Positions 42,761-57,700 of a stretch of DNA of 64,000 nucleotides are shown piece by piece (the first letter of the stretch is position 1; each line of letters starts with the position of its first letter). This DNA is from Casuarius casuarius (lineage: Eukaryota > Chordata > Aves > Casuariiformes > Casuariidae): NCBI GenBank assembly GCA_003342895.1, contig PTFA01000277.1, positions 367,288-431,287 of the forward strand, written 5' to 3'. The position numbers and the translations under genes were made by a program. The notes under the pieces are model-generated. The model did not search any database. It was not told the DNA's origin and was given only the letters and a program-made list of their open reading frames with translations.

Positions 42761-45700
42761 GTGCTGCGGTCCGTAGGCTTCGTGACTGCGCGTTTTTCAC
42801 TCGTATTTATTTATAATGAGCTTCTGGCTGCTCATGCAGACTGGGAGAAAAATCTCTCTTGGGTCAAGCCTCGCTAGTGTGGCTGGCGAGGCTAGTGAAA
42901 TCGCTGTTGCCCACAAATAGTCTCTTCAGCCGCTATTATTTTGGGTGAAAAAAACTGTTCTCGGTCCATTTTGTGCCCTGAGTCTACCCCGTCAGGTCCT
43001 GGAGCAGCAGCTCTAGAAAACACGCTATGTAAAATCCTAAATCTTGATTTTTTATTTTTATTTTTTTAAGAAGCAGGCAAAGGAAAAGCAGCTGTGTGCA
43101 GCTAGATCGCGTTTTGTGATGGACCTAAAATGCAGTTCTGACTCGGAAAGACCAGGCAAGAGAGCTGACAATTAAAAGGACGGTAGCTGTGGAACTGTGT
43201 TTGTGGGGAGAGTCAACCCCAAAAGTCAAAGTTAGGTTACTTGAAATAAAAGGAATTTGTAAGATGCCTTTGGGGAAATAGCCTGGCTGTATGCTGAGGG
43301 AGAGCCATCCCGCCTGAATCCTGTGACAATGTTTGAGTTTAGTACTGTTGGTACCAAACCCAATAAAAAGGGAAGCCAATGTGAACTTCACTAATAGAAA
43401 TACTCTTGTCGCGAGGCTTCCCCTGTTCTAGAACGGGGCTACTGATACTGCATTTTTTAGGGTTGATTCAGTCCCCCATGTTTGAGTGGACAGGTGGTCA
43501 AGAAAGAAACTGGGCAACTGTGACAGCTAACTGGGGAAATACTTGCCAAAGTACTGCCTCTAATTGTCACCTAATTGTCTTCTCTGACAATTTTTAATGT
43601 TTTCTGTTGAAGTACTGGTAAATTGTGAGAACATAAAAGTAGTTTTTAAGGCTGTCTTGGGTACATCATCATAGTAATTTTTTTCTAGAAAAATGAGATA
43701 GATTAGGTAATGTAGTGTAGTAATTTGATATTTAACAGGCAGTTAGAAAACTAGAAAAAAAAACTAGGTTGTCAATATCTGATACCTAAATACCTAAAGC
43801 TTTGGTATGCAAGAAATCAGGCAAATCATGTTGTTGCTGTTTGGGGAATATATTGAGGGATGAGTCCATCTGTTACAGCGATTCTGTTTTTTTCTTTGGT
43901 TTGTACACCAGCATTCTGGGTTCTTTGTGCTTTCTGATGTCTGAGATTAAGTCATATACCAATACTTGGATTTGTGGAGGAAGAGGCTAACAGTTTTCCT
44001 CAAACACAAATATGTGTATGTGTTTTGACATCTGTGGCTCAGTGTATTAAAAAAAGATGATCTGTGTTCTTCATTTACTTATTCCACTTCTATCTGTTAG
44101 TTTTAATCGCAAATAGTGGAAACCAATAGATCTTAACTTTCTTTGCTTCTTTCCAAGTTACTTTGATCATGCTTTGTTTCTGTTCCACCTTGGACAAATA
44201 GAGGGTGGCCTGAATTAAAAAGCTTTATTAAAAATAAAATAAACTAAGAATCTCTTGAACACTCTAGGTTCAGTAGTTGGAACTCTAAGAAGAGGAACCT
44301 TGTCTATCTTGTCAGATTAGAAAGTTTTTAAAAATCTGGAATTCTACTGATCGGACTTAATCCTCAAATCTCGGTTTTTGTAATGTTACATTTTGTGAGC
44401 TTACTAAAAATGTTTTAGTGGAACTTTCAAAGCAACGCCTTTTGGTATTCTTAAACTTTGCTGCATAGAAAATATTTTGTAATTATATGAGGAACTTAAA
44501 TCTCAGTTCTTCAAAAAAAACAAATGTGCATGTGTACTGTTTTCCTGGACCTACTCCAGTTTTTACTCATTGAGACTATTTACAGCATAAAAAGGAAAGC
44601 ACATGTTTATGTCACTGTGAAATTAGGGTTACCATAAAAACTGATTACATACAAAAGAGAAGTATAATGTCACGAGTAGGAATGCAGCTTTGACGTCATG
44701 GTAATGGCACTGATTCCTGTTATGCAGCTGAGCTTTTGAGCACAGCATCGATGCCCATTTTAAGTTAATTCTCAGTTATTGACCGCTACCAATATGAACT
44801 GAGACAATAAAGTAATGGAGAACCAACATTTTGAGCCTCGTTTGTTCACTCACCTGTTAAAACAATGTAAGAACCGTCAGAGTGTTTGTTCTGGAGTGCA
44901 TGTTGTTCTGTAACGTGGCTCTTTATAGCACTTACTAAACTATTCCTTTGAGTTTCTCTACGTTAAGATAAGATAGTTTTCATTGGAATAAGGTGGCCAT
45001 GAATCATTTTATTATGTTATGTGTCTTCTAAAACTTGAACCATAACTATTTTTCTTTCTTGTCCTAGCTGTAAAAGACCCTACAGCTGTAGAAAGAGCAA
45101 ATTTGCTAAACATGGCTAAATTGAGTATCAAAGGACTCATTGAATCAGCTTTGAGCTTTGGCCGTACTCTGGATTCTGACTACCCTCCTTTGCAGCAGTT
45201 CTTCGTTGTCATGGAACACTGCCTGAAGCATGGCCTTAAAGGTATGCTAACTGTTTTAGCTGCATGTTTCTCATACCAGACTTAACATTTTTCTTTTGTT
45301 TAATATTTTTCTTTCTTTCTTTCTTGTATGAGATAAAATTATAGTGCCTTATATTGCTTTAAAAAGTAAATATGTAAATTGTCACCTTTTATAATCAATG
45401 TCGTCATTTGTAAATAATCCAGGGATTACCAGAACTGCATGTATGTTACGTAGGTTTTTAGTTAGTCACACTTTTTGTATTAGTTGTGCTCCAGCAGCAG
45501 CAATTTTATGGTCACAGCAAAGTAATTCTTAAGATAACTTCGGACACTGGTGAACTGACCGCTTATTTTGAAGGACGCTGCTCCAGTAACTTAAATTAAC
45601 TCAGATATTGTATTTCCTTTTACTAGTAAGAAAATCCTTTCTAAGTTACAATAAAACTATCTGGGGTCCTCTGGAACTTGTGGAGAAGTTATATCCAGAA

Positions 45701-48700
45701 GCTGAGGAAATAGCAGCAAGTGTCAGAGATTTACCTGGCCTCAAGTAAGTTGTCATGGTAAAATACAGCAAGAAAACATAGGGCCTGATTCAGAATTTAC
45801 AGATGTCTGCAAATTTCATTTCACAGTAACGAAGCCTCTGAATAGCTAACATACAATACTGAGGGAAAGCATAGGTGATGTGTTTTGTAGGAAACAGCTA
45901 AAAATAGTAAGATGCTTGNTTTTTGTTTTCTTATATCCATGGGAGAAGAGTTTTCCGAACATTGGACACTGTAAAAAGGGATGGGTTACGTAATGAGCAG
46001 TTCACAGTCTAGAACTGTGGTAAACATGAGAGTCCAGTCAGCTAAGGCTGTGTAAAAACGAAAGGTATAATAGTGAAGGAGAAAGAATTGGGCAGCTCTT
46101 CAAATGCTTGTGGTAGGATTCTACAATGTAGGATCCTTCTCAAATGTAAATTTCTGCTGTATAATGCAATCTCCTACCATCCCTCAGCACTCTGCTTTTG
46201 TATTTAGCATTGTAATTGGCTGTACATTGATATCTGGAAGGGTTTGGTTATGTTGTGATTGGTTATCTGACAGCATAAAAAGTTGTTTATTTACTGCTTT
46301 AGGCCTTGTCTGAAGTGCAAAGGTATGTAAATTATTATCTACTCTTGTGTCAGGCTGGATGAAATAATACCATTTGCCAAGTATCACCTTTCCTGCCATG
46401 CTACAACATACATTTCTTTTGCATTTAGGTGCTTACTACATTTTGAGTGTGCAGGCCCTAGAAGAGAAGGCTGTAAATGTCTAAGTTTAATTTGTTGGAT
46501 ATCAATGTTAGCCAGTTCGGTACATTCTTATCCTTCTTGAAATGTCTTTCTAAGATATCACCGAATTTGTAAAGAGAGATGAGTTAAAGCTAGAATTCAG
46601 TATGTGTAGACCCAGAGAACTGGATTGGGAAGACAAGCTTCCCAAGTGACAGACATTTGGTTACTTTTCTCATAGTTCCTCTGAAGACTATAATGGAGTC
46701 GCAGAAGAGAGTCAGATTTGTTGTAGACACTTCAGCTAGATGCTGAAGATCACCTTTATGGCACTGTCAGGTTAAGAAGAGTGTGTTTGCAGGATAAAAG
46801 CACTGCTGTTTAGAATTCTCTCCATGCTGCTAATAGTGCATTGTGTGAAAACAAAGTATGTTTACATACAACAGTGTGTAGAAAGCTAAATGTTCTCACT
46901 GTCCAGGCAAAGCAGTTAGTTTTACTGGCAGGCTCGTGTGCTTTCTCTCCACCAGTTCTTTCCAGGGTCTGCTCCAAGCTAAGCTGAGTTGCTGAAAAAA
47001 TTTCTGACCTTTTCTGAAAGTTTTGAATTGAAGCCTAGAATTATGTCTTCACTGACTGTAGCTACTCAACTATTAATTTAAAATAACTTTTCATAAATCT
47101 CAATTGTGCAGTTAATAGACCGATAAAGATAATTAAGACAGTAAATAAATATATTGTTGGTCTTGGACTGTTTGTCTTCTCCATCCTCCCTTCTCAGGAC
47201 ACCCCTGGGCCGTGCCCGTGCCTGGTTACGGTTAGCACTAATGCAAAAGAAAATGGCTGACTATCTTCGCTGCTTAATCATTCAGAGAGATCTTCTCAGG
47301 TAAACAATTAAGTAGATTTTGTTTAGAGTTTTATTTTAGAGGGGTGGTCTCCTGAACAAGCATTATTATATTCTATTTGCTACTTTTTAATGTATCCATA
47401 GTGTAGCAAGACCCAGTTTTTGGCCTGTGGGCTGATTTTTTCCAGTGCTCAGGGCAGAGGGACCAAACACTGCTGGGTCATCAAGACTGAGGGACAGCTG
47501 ACAGGTGAAGAGATGATGTTCTGAGGGAAACCTCATCATGGTAGAGAGCCCTTCTGCAACGTGCTTGACTATTCTTTCATAGGTGAGGGTGATGGGGAAA
47601 TGCTCCCTCTTCATTCCTTGGCCATGCAGAATGGTGGACTAGAAACCTCTGGAGAGGCGAAGAATTCACCCCTACCATATGCATAGTTTACTACCAAGCA
47701 ACCATTGCATGGAGGGCTAGTGCCTTGAAATTTCCTCTCCTTTCACTATTCCAAAACTGGCATTGCTCTGGCTTACTCAGCTTTGCATTCTGTTATGCTC
47801 TGTATAACTTCTTATTTGTGGTGGGGTAATTGGAGCATAAAGGGAAAAAGGACTTGTCATCTTCATTTCAGTCCTATCACCTATACATATTTAATCCCTT
47901 ATCTGATTTCTTTAATTTCAAGCATGTGTTCGTTAAAGTCCAGAACTTCTTTTGCACGTGAAGTAAAAAATTCTATTATTCTTTTTCAGCATGTTCTAGC
48001 ATTTCTTAACAGCATAAGAATGGTCTGATTCGGTTTGGCCAAACATCCATCTAATTGAGTATGCTATCCAAGACTGACTAATAGTAAATGTATAGGGAAG
48101 TGGGGTTTTTGTGGGGAAAAAAGAGGGAGTGACAAGATGAGTCTTATCCCCCAAATTGTCCGGCACTCCAGCAGCTTGCGGCTCAGCTTTCTTGAGGCAA
48201 AGCTAGTGTCTTTGTTCTTAATAGCCTCTGAGACAGACCATTTGCTTTCTAGTTTTAAATATTCATGGTGAAGTCAAGGTATGGGCAGAGCCAGTTAATC
48301 TTTAAGAACATTGGAGTAAGGCTAAAATAAGAGAAGCAATTCAGATTTAGATGGTACTTACTATTAATTTATTACATGTAAATGTAATAAAGTCCACAAT
48401 GTAACTATTTGATGCAATTCTTCTTATTTAACAGTGAATTTTATGAGTATCATGCACTCATGATGGAGGAAGAAGGAGCAGTTATTGTTGGTCTGTTAGT
48501 TGGGTTAAATGTGATAGATGCTAACCTATGTGTAAAGGGAGAAGACCTAGATTCACAAGTAAGTCGATACAGGTAAAATAATGTACACATGGTTCATAAG
48601 ATTTTTATGTGCAGTAGTTTTTGTTACTCGAGTTGTGACTGACTAGGACTTCTGCTAGAGACTTTTTACAAAAACTTGCTTTATATAGCGTAATAAAGAG

Positions 48701-51700
48701 CTATAAGAGGGTGTCTGCTTTCAGTATACAAAATAAGACTTATTTCAGTAAAATTCTCCTTCCTTTGCAAACTGTTTTGACTTTGAACTTTGTTCAAAGG
48801 TAAAACTTGTTTTCCGAAGGTATTGGTGGCTGTCCAGCTGAGTTTTTACAGTAATTTTGTTTGTAAAAAGTAGTGTAAGGCATGTTCCTCAGAGAAGTCA
48901 GAGGAAACAAGCTGTAGTGAGCAAAAAGAGAGACTTCTGAAGGATGGTGGAAATCACATTCAGGAGCGTAGATTTAGTGTGTTAGAAAAAAATCTGTTTG
49001 ATGGAGAAAATGTGTGTATGCACACATGGAGGATGATATATAAAAGCTTTTGGAGGAAAGACTTTTTAGAAAAGGTTTGGAAGGAACAGGTAAAAAGAAT
49101 AAGATAGGATAGGAATGAAACAAGAGAGTGTCATACAAGCCAAGGGAGCTCCAGAAGGAAACAGGTAGATTAGAGAAACTGAAACACATCTATGAAGAGG
49201 CTGTTAGAGACCAAAAGGAGCAGTTTCAGTAAAGCAAGCGGGGTTAAGTGCATTTGTAGAGGTTTATGGATAGAGGTGGAAGCAGAACTCATGGTAATGT
49301 TATTTATAGCCCATATGATTACATTAAAGCTTTCCTGTTAAGTTGTTGACTAAGCTCAGTCAAATGTATGTCATCTTTTCTTAGTACTGGAAGGGGTTCA
49401 GTTCATTGCATGTTGTTCATTTTGTTTCTAAGGTAAAATTTTTAATTAATATGTGAGAGTATACCTTTTTTAAAAGAATCTTGAAAATGTTACTGTTCAG
49501 TTTTTTATGCTTCAGTTAAATCTGCTGAAAATGGATCAATCTGAGAAAAGTTGGTGTAACTGAGATTTTAGTAATTACGTAGATACAAAACCATGAATAG
49601 CAACAGCAGTTACTTGTATGATATGAAACTGTATACATTTGCTTTCCCCTAGGTTGGGGTGATTGATTTCTCTATGTATTTAAAGAGTGATGACGACATT
49701 GGGGGTAAAGAAAGGTATGTTCTCCCCAAATACCTCAGATTTTGCTTATTAATGAATGATTTCTTGGAGGGTGTCTTCTTCTTTGTAGAGATAAGTCAGG
49801 TTCCCAAAAGATGAAATTTCCAGATCTAACAGTCTTGAGCAAGATTGTACGGTACATTGTTTTGTATTACTAGTTAGCTGGCAGAATACTTGTACTCTGC
49901 AGCAAGCCAAAGCAACATCACCTACTTTCTTTACCTGATGGCCAGTACTGGAGAATTCAGGATGGCTGCGTAAAGCCATCTTGCTAAAGATGCCAAGAAC
50001 GTGTCAAAATAAAAAGGGGGGGGGAGAGGAAAAAGCCAAAGAATCTGCTAACATTTAAGCCCTCGGCTTGGGTTTTAGTCAGTATTTCAAAGAACCAAAG
50101 TTATGGTAAGGTAAATGAATGTGCTTTTTATTTTGAGACTGTATATATTCTTAATGCTTTACGTGTAATAATTGCTTGTAGTCACAGCATTGGTATTTTG
50201 TCTCTCACTACTGTCTTGTGGTAGAAGTTGCTGACTTGAGCAGTGAGGTGGTGAGATGAAGTTGCTTCCTTTTCTTTTAAACACATTTAACATGGACGTT
50301 GCACGTGATAGATATATCTGTTTTCAGTACATAATTGACAATGTCATTTTGTTAAAGCTCATTTTATAATGTTCTTGCTTTAGAAATGTCCAGATTGCTG
50401 CAATTTTGGACCAAAAGAATTATGTTGAGGAACTAAACAGACAGTTAAAGTAAGTATTACTTTGAAGTATGCACGTCAGTCCAGGTTTTCAGGTAAAACA
50501 CCTCTGCTTCCTTTTATAGAACGGCTTTGTGAGCAAGAACTTCAGGGAAACAGGTGAAAATTCTTTGAGGATGCAGCAGTGTTGGAAAAGATGCACTCTT
50601 TTTCTGGAGAGACTGAGGGGAGGAAGTCTTAATTTTCATTCTTTTGTTTTTGATAGTTGGAACCTTTAGAGACTGAAAAATACCAGACCAAAATTGTCAA
50701 AGGTACTTTAGATTCAGAGCTTCACAGGAACAAGCTAGGTGTGGATACATTGTCAGAAATANGATTTTAACTGCATTCCACTCAAGAGTTTTGAGCAAGT
50801 ATTATTGAATGTTCTGGATGAATTCACATGTTTTTGTTTCTTTGTCTTTCATAATATTTTAGTTTGTAGCTTTAATGGTTAGGACCACAACTGAATGGAT
50901 TCACTGGTTGCTGGAAACTATTTACGTGTTGTAGGTTGTGGTTCTCACAGAAACATAATTTTCAGGAAAGCAGCATTAGCTGCTAATATCCTATTGTAAA
51001 TGAAGAAAGTCAGTGCCTTTTTCTTTCAACTTCCTGCTCACTTTGGTGGGTGGAGTAAACCTAGTCCATGAGCATGTTTGTTACTGTACAAATACAGGAA
51101 TAGTGATTGTATCTGAAGAGTATTGTATGAAAGGAAATAATGCAAAGAGTTTAAAAAAAAAANACAAGAACTGCTTCTATAGGATCTGTAGTATAGCTGA
51201 TCATCTTGGTTTCCTTTTGAAACAAAATAATATTTTTTCATTTTTTAATGTTGATAATCTTGATTATTAGTTACTATATGGCTGCTGTGATGCTACAGGC
51301 ACTCTGATTTGGAATTTTGCCAGTCACTGAACAGAAACCTCCAACAGGACACAGTATCAAGTATACAGTAGTACATCAAATATGAGCCAAATGGAAGTAA
51401 GTTAAGGAGGAGAAAAGAATTGCCACAAGCAAGAACAGTGGTGGTTGTGTAATGTAATGATAGCTATCCATTATCTCAGTGATCCTGTGTTTATTCAGTA
51501 TGTTCTTGGCCACTGGTTTATGCATGGAACTATTGCAAACCAGCAGCTGAACAATTTTCCTCTTTTATTTCAGGTCAGCTGCTCCTCTCCACACATCATA
51601 AACTGCATTAATCTCTTCTACCTAGCTATTCTTAATGAACTGGTAACTTCCTGAGGGCACCACAGTAGAAATAGGGGAAAAAGGAAAGGGTGTTACAGAA

Positions 51701-54700
51701 CAGGCGTCAGCCTAGAAGAATGCGCTTACAGCAGAAATGGGCAGTCAGGTAATGGAGGAAGCTTGATCAAAGGATGTTGTTTAATAAGACAGAAAAGCAT
51801 ACAAATAGAAGGGAATAAAATTCCAAATACTCTTACAAGTAAAAGCCAGAAGCAGCAAAAAAGAGGGAGCCTGAGGATAAATTAAAAAAAATGTGGAGGA
51901 GCAAATGATTTTATAAAAGAAGATGGATTTTGGAGATGATGTAGCAGTCATGTATGGAACACTGCTGAGAATCTGGAGAAGGGTTTTAATTATATGGGGA
52001 ANAAACCTGAGAAGGCTGCAAACTCTTTTGAGAGAACTTCAGAATTTGGATACAGTATAGGATGTGAGGATAGAGGGAGAAATGTAAGGTCACACCCAAC
52101 AATGAGCTAAGTGACAAGGATGACACTGGGAGTTGGGAAGAAGCATATAAATATTCAACAAAAAGACTAATTTTCTTACACTAGCAAAACCTCAAGCAGT
52201 GTGCACAAACCTGTTACCGCTTACCATTGATCATTTTACTTGTCATTAAAGCTTTTGAGCTTTGTTGAGTAAGTTTTAATATAATTTTGAATAATGGTTT
52301 CTTTCTTTCTTTCTTTCTTCCAGTAGCACAGTTAACAGTCTACATGCAAGAGTTGATTCATTAGAGAAATCAAACACTAAGCTAATTGAAGAGGTATTAT
52401 TTATTAGAAATGTATAATACATATTATTTACTCTCAAACACTGTTTTTATAAAATATTTAAATTATTTTAATCTATACAAATACTGCATATGTTCAGATA
52501 CCTTTTAATTTGGCTTGAAGAAAAAAGGTGCAGTAGTTGCAGGGAGTTGAAGTTAGCTTCCCTTGGTAACATGCAGCATTACTAAGTGCATTCTTCAGAA
52601 CATCACAATTTCTCACTGGCAACTCGAACAGAAAAGAAGGCTTTCTTAATACCAGCTGTCAGTCATATTTTGTGCAGTTGACTAGTCCATAATGGATGAC
52701 ACCAGCTACTATGTAGAGAGTGAAGGTAGTTCAACAAGCAATTTCTGTTGGTTCTCAGTCTTAACCAAGGGATATTTTCTTATTCATTTACTGTATGCTT
52801 ATATGCAGTTTTAAAGTTTTGTCTAACTCTGCTTCTGTATTTATATCTTAGATTTTCACGTATATTTGATGTTTGACTAGATTTCATTATACTTAGCTTT
52901 ATGAGAAAGGGAGAGAGTTTTTTTTTTTTAAACCAAGCTACTTGAGCAATACCTAATGAAGTGGAAAATTGAAATGTCTTAATTCAGCTCTGTTGATGAG
53001 ATATCTAGCTTACTAGCTAGCTAGTATTAATGTATCCAGATAGAGGAAAACTTTTTTTTTTTTTTTTTTTTACCTAATGAAGTGGAAAATTGAAATGTCT
53101 TAATTCAGCTCTGTTGATGAGATATCTAGCTTACTAGCTAGCTAGTATTAATGTATCCAGATAGAGGAAAACTTTTTTTTTTTTTTTTTTTAATATTAAT
53201 TCTCAGAGTTTTATGGTTCTTCTACAAGTCTTCATCTCCAACTGTCTGCCTATTTTGATCAGCTGCCTTATAATCCTGAGAATAAGGTGTATATTACAGA
53301 GGCCCAGCTGTAAGGTTTTCTCTTTTGTACTTTTTTTTTAATCTATGAGGACTTTGCTTATCTAAATTGCTGCATATGATACATTAAGATGTCCAAAAAG
53401 AACAGAACTAGATATATTTGAATTAAAAAAAAAAAACCACCCTTTAAGATGAGAAAAGGGGATTGAGAGTCTTTAATCCATAAGGAAGCAATGAGAAGAA
53501 AGCATAAACTTATTTATCAGACATAAAATAACGAAGAGTCTTGGATATACATACTGTTGTATAATAAGAAATTGCCATTCCTAAAAATGGGAGCTTTATG
53601 TTTTCTTTAAAAAGGAGAATAAAACCTTTGTTTAGTAGACTGAGAGGACAGAGAATATCTTGGTCTTGCATGCATTAGAACATTTTTATTTTTTCTGCAG
53701 AAAAGTGGTCATACTTACTTTTTTTTTTTTTTTTTTTTTTAGTTAGCAATAGCCAAAAACAATATAATTAAACTTCAGGAAGAAAACCATCAATTAAGGA
53801 GTGAAAATACACTTATTTTAATGAAAACACAGCATCATCTAGAGGTATGCTAGCTTTACTATATTTAAAGTAGTGTGATTCATTTGAATTGTCATTTGAA
53901 TGTTCTTACATAGCAACTTTAAGCAAGTAGTAGCTGGGCCAAAGCTAAAGCAACTTATATTGGGGAAAGGACATATTAGATCTGGAAAGTTTATAGTGGT
54001 GTAAATATGTAGAAACTATGTAAGCCTAGGTTATTCTGTTACCACATGCAAATTTTATAGCATTTTTCCTTGTTTTCTTTCTTTTTTTCTTCCCTGTTGT
54101 GCTTTTTGCTTTAAGCTATCAGCTACATCTAAGGACATTTAAGACAATATTATCTAGAAATTTTGTCAAAACTGTGTGTGTTTTAGTTGGCAAGCTGTGT
54201 GTTCTGAGCTCTCTCATTATCTGAACGATAGGTCATTAGGAGTAGTTGTACAATTGCTTAACAGTTTGCTTTTTTTCTCTCTTTTTTTAAGCTCTGACTT
54301 GTAGCTCCTTATATAACTTCCTGTATATTTTACAGGATAATTGGTAAAAGCACAGGTTAAGCAGATGTTTGGATTGCTTGGGTTATGGAAGATTGCTATG
54401 TATTGAACTGAGGAGGACTATATTGCAGAACAGTNGTTTATTTTGCTACATTTACTCTATGAATTCTCATTGTAAAACTGATGGGCACATAGCAGAAACA
54501 GAAGCTCCTTCCCTGTTTGCATTGTACCTGGAGACTGTACGTTTAAGTGGTTTTTTTGCACTACTGTTAAATTTATCACATGCATTTCTAAACTTGCAAT
54601 GAAAAAGATAAATTCTTCATATCTTCATAGGTAACTAAAGTGGATGTTGAAGCGGAACTTCAGACATACAAACACTCCAGACAGGGTTTAGATGAAATGT

Positions 54701-57700
54701 ACAATGAAGCACGTAGACAACTTCGAGAAGAATCTCAGCTTCGACAAGTGAGTACTCTTTTCTAGGAGTACCCTGCATTTCTAGAAGATTGTGTTTGAGA
54801 AGAGTCAGTTTATAAATATTTCTAGTTTCGCTTTTGCACCAGCCCTCCTGCCCTTAATCCAGAGTGTTGTTTCTTTAACTGCATCTTATAAAAAGGTTTT
54901 TCAAACACAGCAACCGATACATTAATATTTCTGTAACAATGTTGTTAAAAGCATAGAAAACACAATTTATTTGAGAACGTTATAGGTAGGTTGTTAGCAG
55001 TACTGTATGCGTGGTTTTGTTCTCGTGTTAAATATTTCTTGCAAAAATAGAAGTACTTTAGTTCTATTTTTGTAATTAATAATTAGCCAACTCTTTATAA
55101 GAAATTATTCTGGTGGTGTTGCATGATGTGAGGTATTTTCTCCCAAGGTTAAAAAAAGAAAAAAGCAACAGTCACTAAGTACATGGGCATAATGTTTCTA
55201 TAATGGATNTTTTTTTGCATAATTGCGGGGGGGGAGTAGAGTTTCTGTGGTGGTGAAATAGATGGTGCTGCAGCCCTGTCGGAGTTTAGCTTTTGTCTTT
55301 TTCAAAACAGTAGATAAAATGTTGTGTAATTGTTAAAGATTCTGCATTGCATTGTGTTTCTGTGTTTTACAGGACATGGAGAACGAGCTAATGGTTCAAG
55401 TTAGTATGAAACATGAGATAGAACTTGCCATGAAGTTGCTGGAGAAGGACATCCATGAGAAACAGGATACTCTCATAGGCCTTCGACAGCAGCTTGATGA
55501 AGTTAAAGCAATTAACATGGAAATGTATCAAAAGCTGCAGGTAAAGGAACAGTCTGTTGTTAAACTGATGAAATGACTTCGATGGAAGAATGAGAGATGC
55601 CTTACCCTTTTGTTTAATTAAACACTGCTGTTTCCTTAATTTTTAGTTTCTTTCTGCTTCGTAGGTCAGCTTGCCATTTCAGAATATTCCTGATGCAAAC
55701 AGGACTTCACACAAAGCAGTTTTTAAGGCAGTCACTTAATGTTATTGGGATTATAGAAGAAAAGAACATGAGCATAACAGCATGGCCTATTAGCATCCTC
55801 TATGGAACAGGGAGAGTAATGCTTTATCTAATGACATTCATGCCTGTGTTGTACAAAAAACAGCAAGAGAACTATAAAAGATACAGGCAAGTAGTGGGGT
55901 GTTAAAGAGGAGATCTGAGCATTCAAAGTAAGGAAAGGCATTTGGAAAATAGAGCTTTTTTTAATCTGTTAACAGAATAAGATTTGTATCAATGTAATGC
56001 TAAAAAATCTTTGGGAGAGTATGGATCACAGAGGCCCAAAATACAGTTAGCAAATGATGAAATGACAGGGAAGTTTAGTGGTGAATTATTTATGTAGAAG
56101 ATAATTTCGATTAATGGAGCAAGCTTTCAAAAGCAGCACCAGAAAATAGTCAAGTTTGTGGCAAAGTGAAGGGAAAAAGTCACAGGGCTGCTGCAGAGAG
56201 AGAAGTGAGATTGTAGACAGGATGCTACTTTCTACCTCTAACTGGTGTGTGAGGAAGCTGGACTAGGAGAAGAGAAATAGAAAGACAACTGGAAAGAAAA
56301 GTAAGAAGGGACGATTCTTAGGTATGTTATGATCTGTAGTTTTTTGTTTTTCTTTTAAAGCTGTACTTTTGGGGACCATAGGTAACCTGGTTTCACTTAA
56401 TGACATTCAAACCCTCTTCCTGGACAATCAAATGAGTAAATTTCCTGGGCATCTTAGGTCTTTTTAGTAAGGGTATAATGGGCTACTTAAAAAGATAATC
56501 GATGAATTTAAGTTGAGTTGCAAAATGAATAGCTAAGAAAGGAAACCAAAATGAAAAATGTGTTCTTGTTAAATAGTGTGTATATTTGCAAAGCATAAAA
56601 CTACAAATAAGCTTTAGGCATGACATTTTGTTTAGGTGCTTTTTGTCAGTTACATTTTTTAAACTGGAATGTTTAAAACGAATCAAAACTTGAAGCCATT
56701 TTAACGTTTTTTCCTTCAGACATTGAAGAAAAACCTCCATGAGCTGACAGTGTAATATGAACCCACTTCAGTGTTAACCTTTTTTATGATACAGGTTACT
56801 GAAGATGCTATGAAAGAAAAGAATGAAATAATTAGTCGATTAGAGGATAAGACCAATCAAATTAATGCAACTATGAAACAACTAGAACAAAGGTACAGGT
56901 TCATCTTTGTTTTTCTTCATTCATTTCTCCATCCCTTTCCCTTACTGCATTCCTATACAGTGGCCACTGAAATGTAAATTTCAAGTTGGAAATTGAAAAG
57001 GGAAGTTTCTGAAACAGCCACCAGTGGTTTATTGTTTGTTTTTTTTTCTTGTATTAAACAGATTTATTTTAATCACAAACTTAAACTTTCATTTTTCTTC
57101 CTCCACCATCTTTCCTCTGATCCTAGGTTTTTGTGCTGATATCAACAGCTGTTTTTTAAGCTGTTTCAAAATTCTGATTCGTTATCATCTCTTTTTTTTC
57201 CCCTATCTGAATGAAATGCAAAAGAAACCAAAGCATTAATCTTGAGTATACTTAAGCATGCGCTTAATATAAATATTTAATGCCTTCATGGATCACTGCT
57301 ATATTTGCTGAAGTTACTAAAATTGTCAGTTGCTTTAAAAGTACTGTTATCTTCAATGATGTAATGAGTTTTTACACTGAAAGTTTGAGAAGTGAAACAC
57401 TAAAATTCCAGTGTATGGATTTACATTATAATTAGAGTACATATTTTGCATAATATTAAAATGTCATTCATATGTATAATTTAGTGGTCTATATGCAACA
57501 TCGATCTTTTAAATTGTAAAATGTAACATATCCATAAGCCCTGTCATGTTGGTGTTTGACATGTTGTTTTTTCTTTTAAAATTGATTATGAAAAACATGG
57601 TTATGTATTAAAAGATTTAGTGACATGAATATTCTTTTATTGACATCCTTTTTCCCTCTTTTTTTCTTTTTATCCTTTATCCTTTATCCCAATTTTTGTT

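Noticed and set aside
42006..42800. 264-codon minus-strand open frame and overlapping minus- and plus-strand frames over the RUFY2 island
   Set aside because: They lie in very GC-rich DNA with few stops and contain only low-complexity Pro/Arg/Ala/Glu, including the CCT repeat read as poly-Arg or poly-Glu. There is no domain or homology, and the real RUFY2 start lies in the same island.
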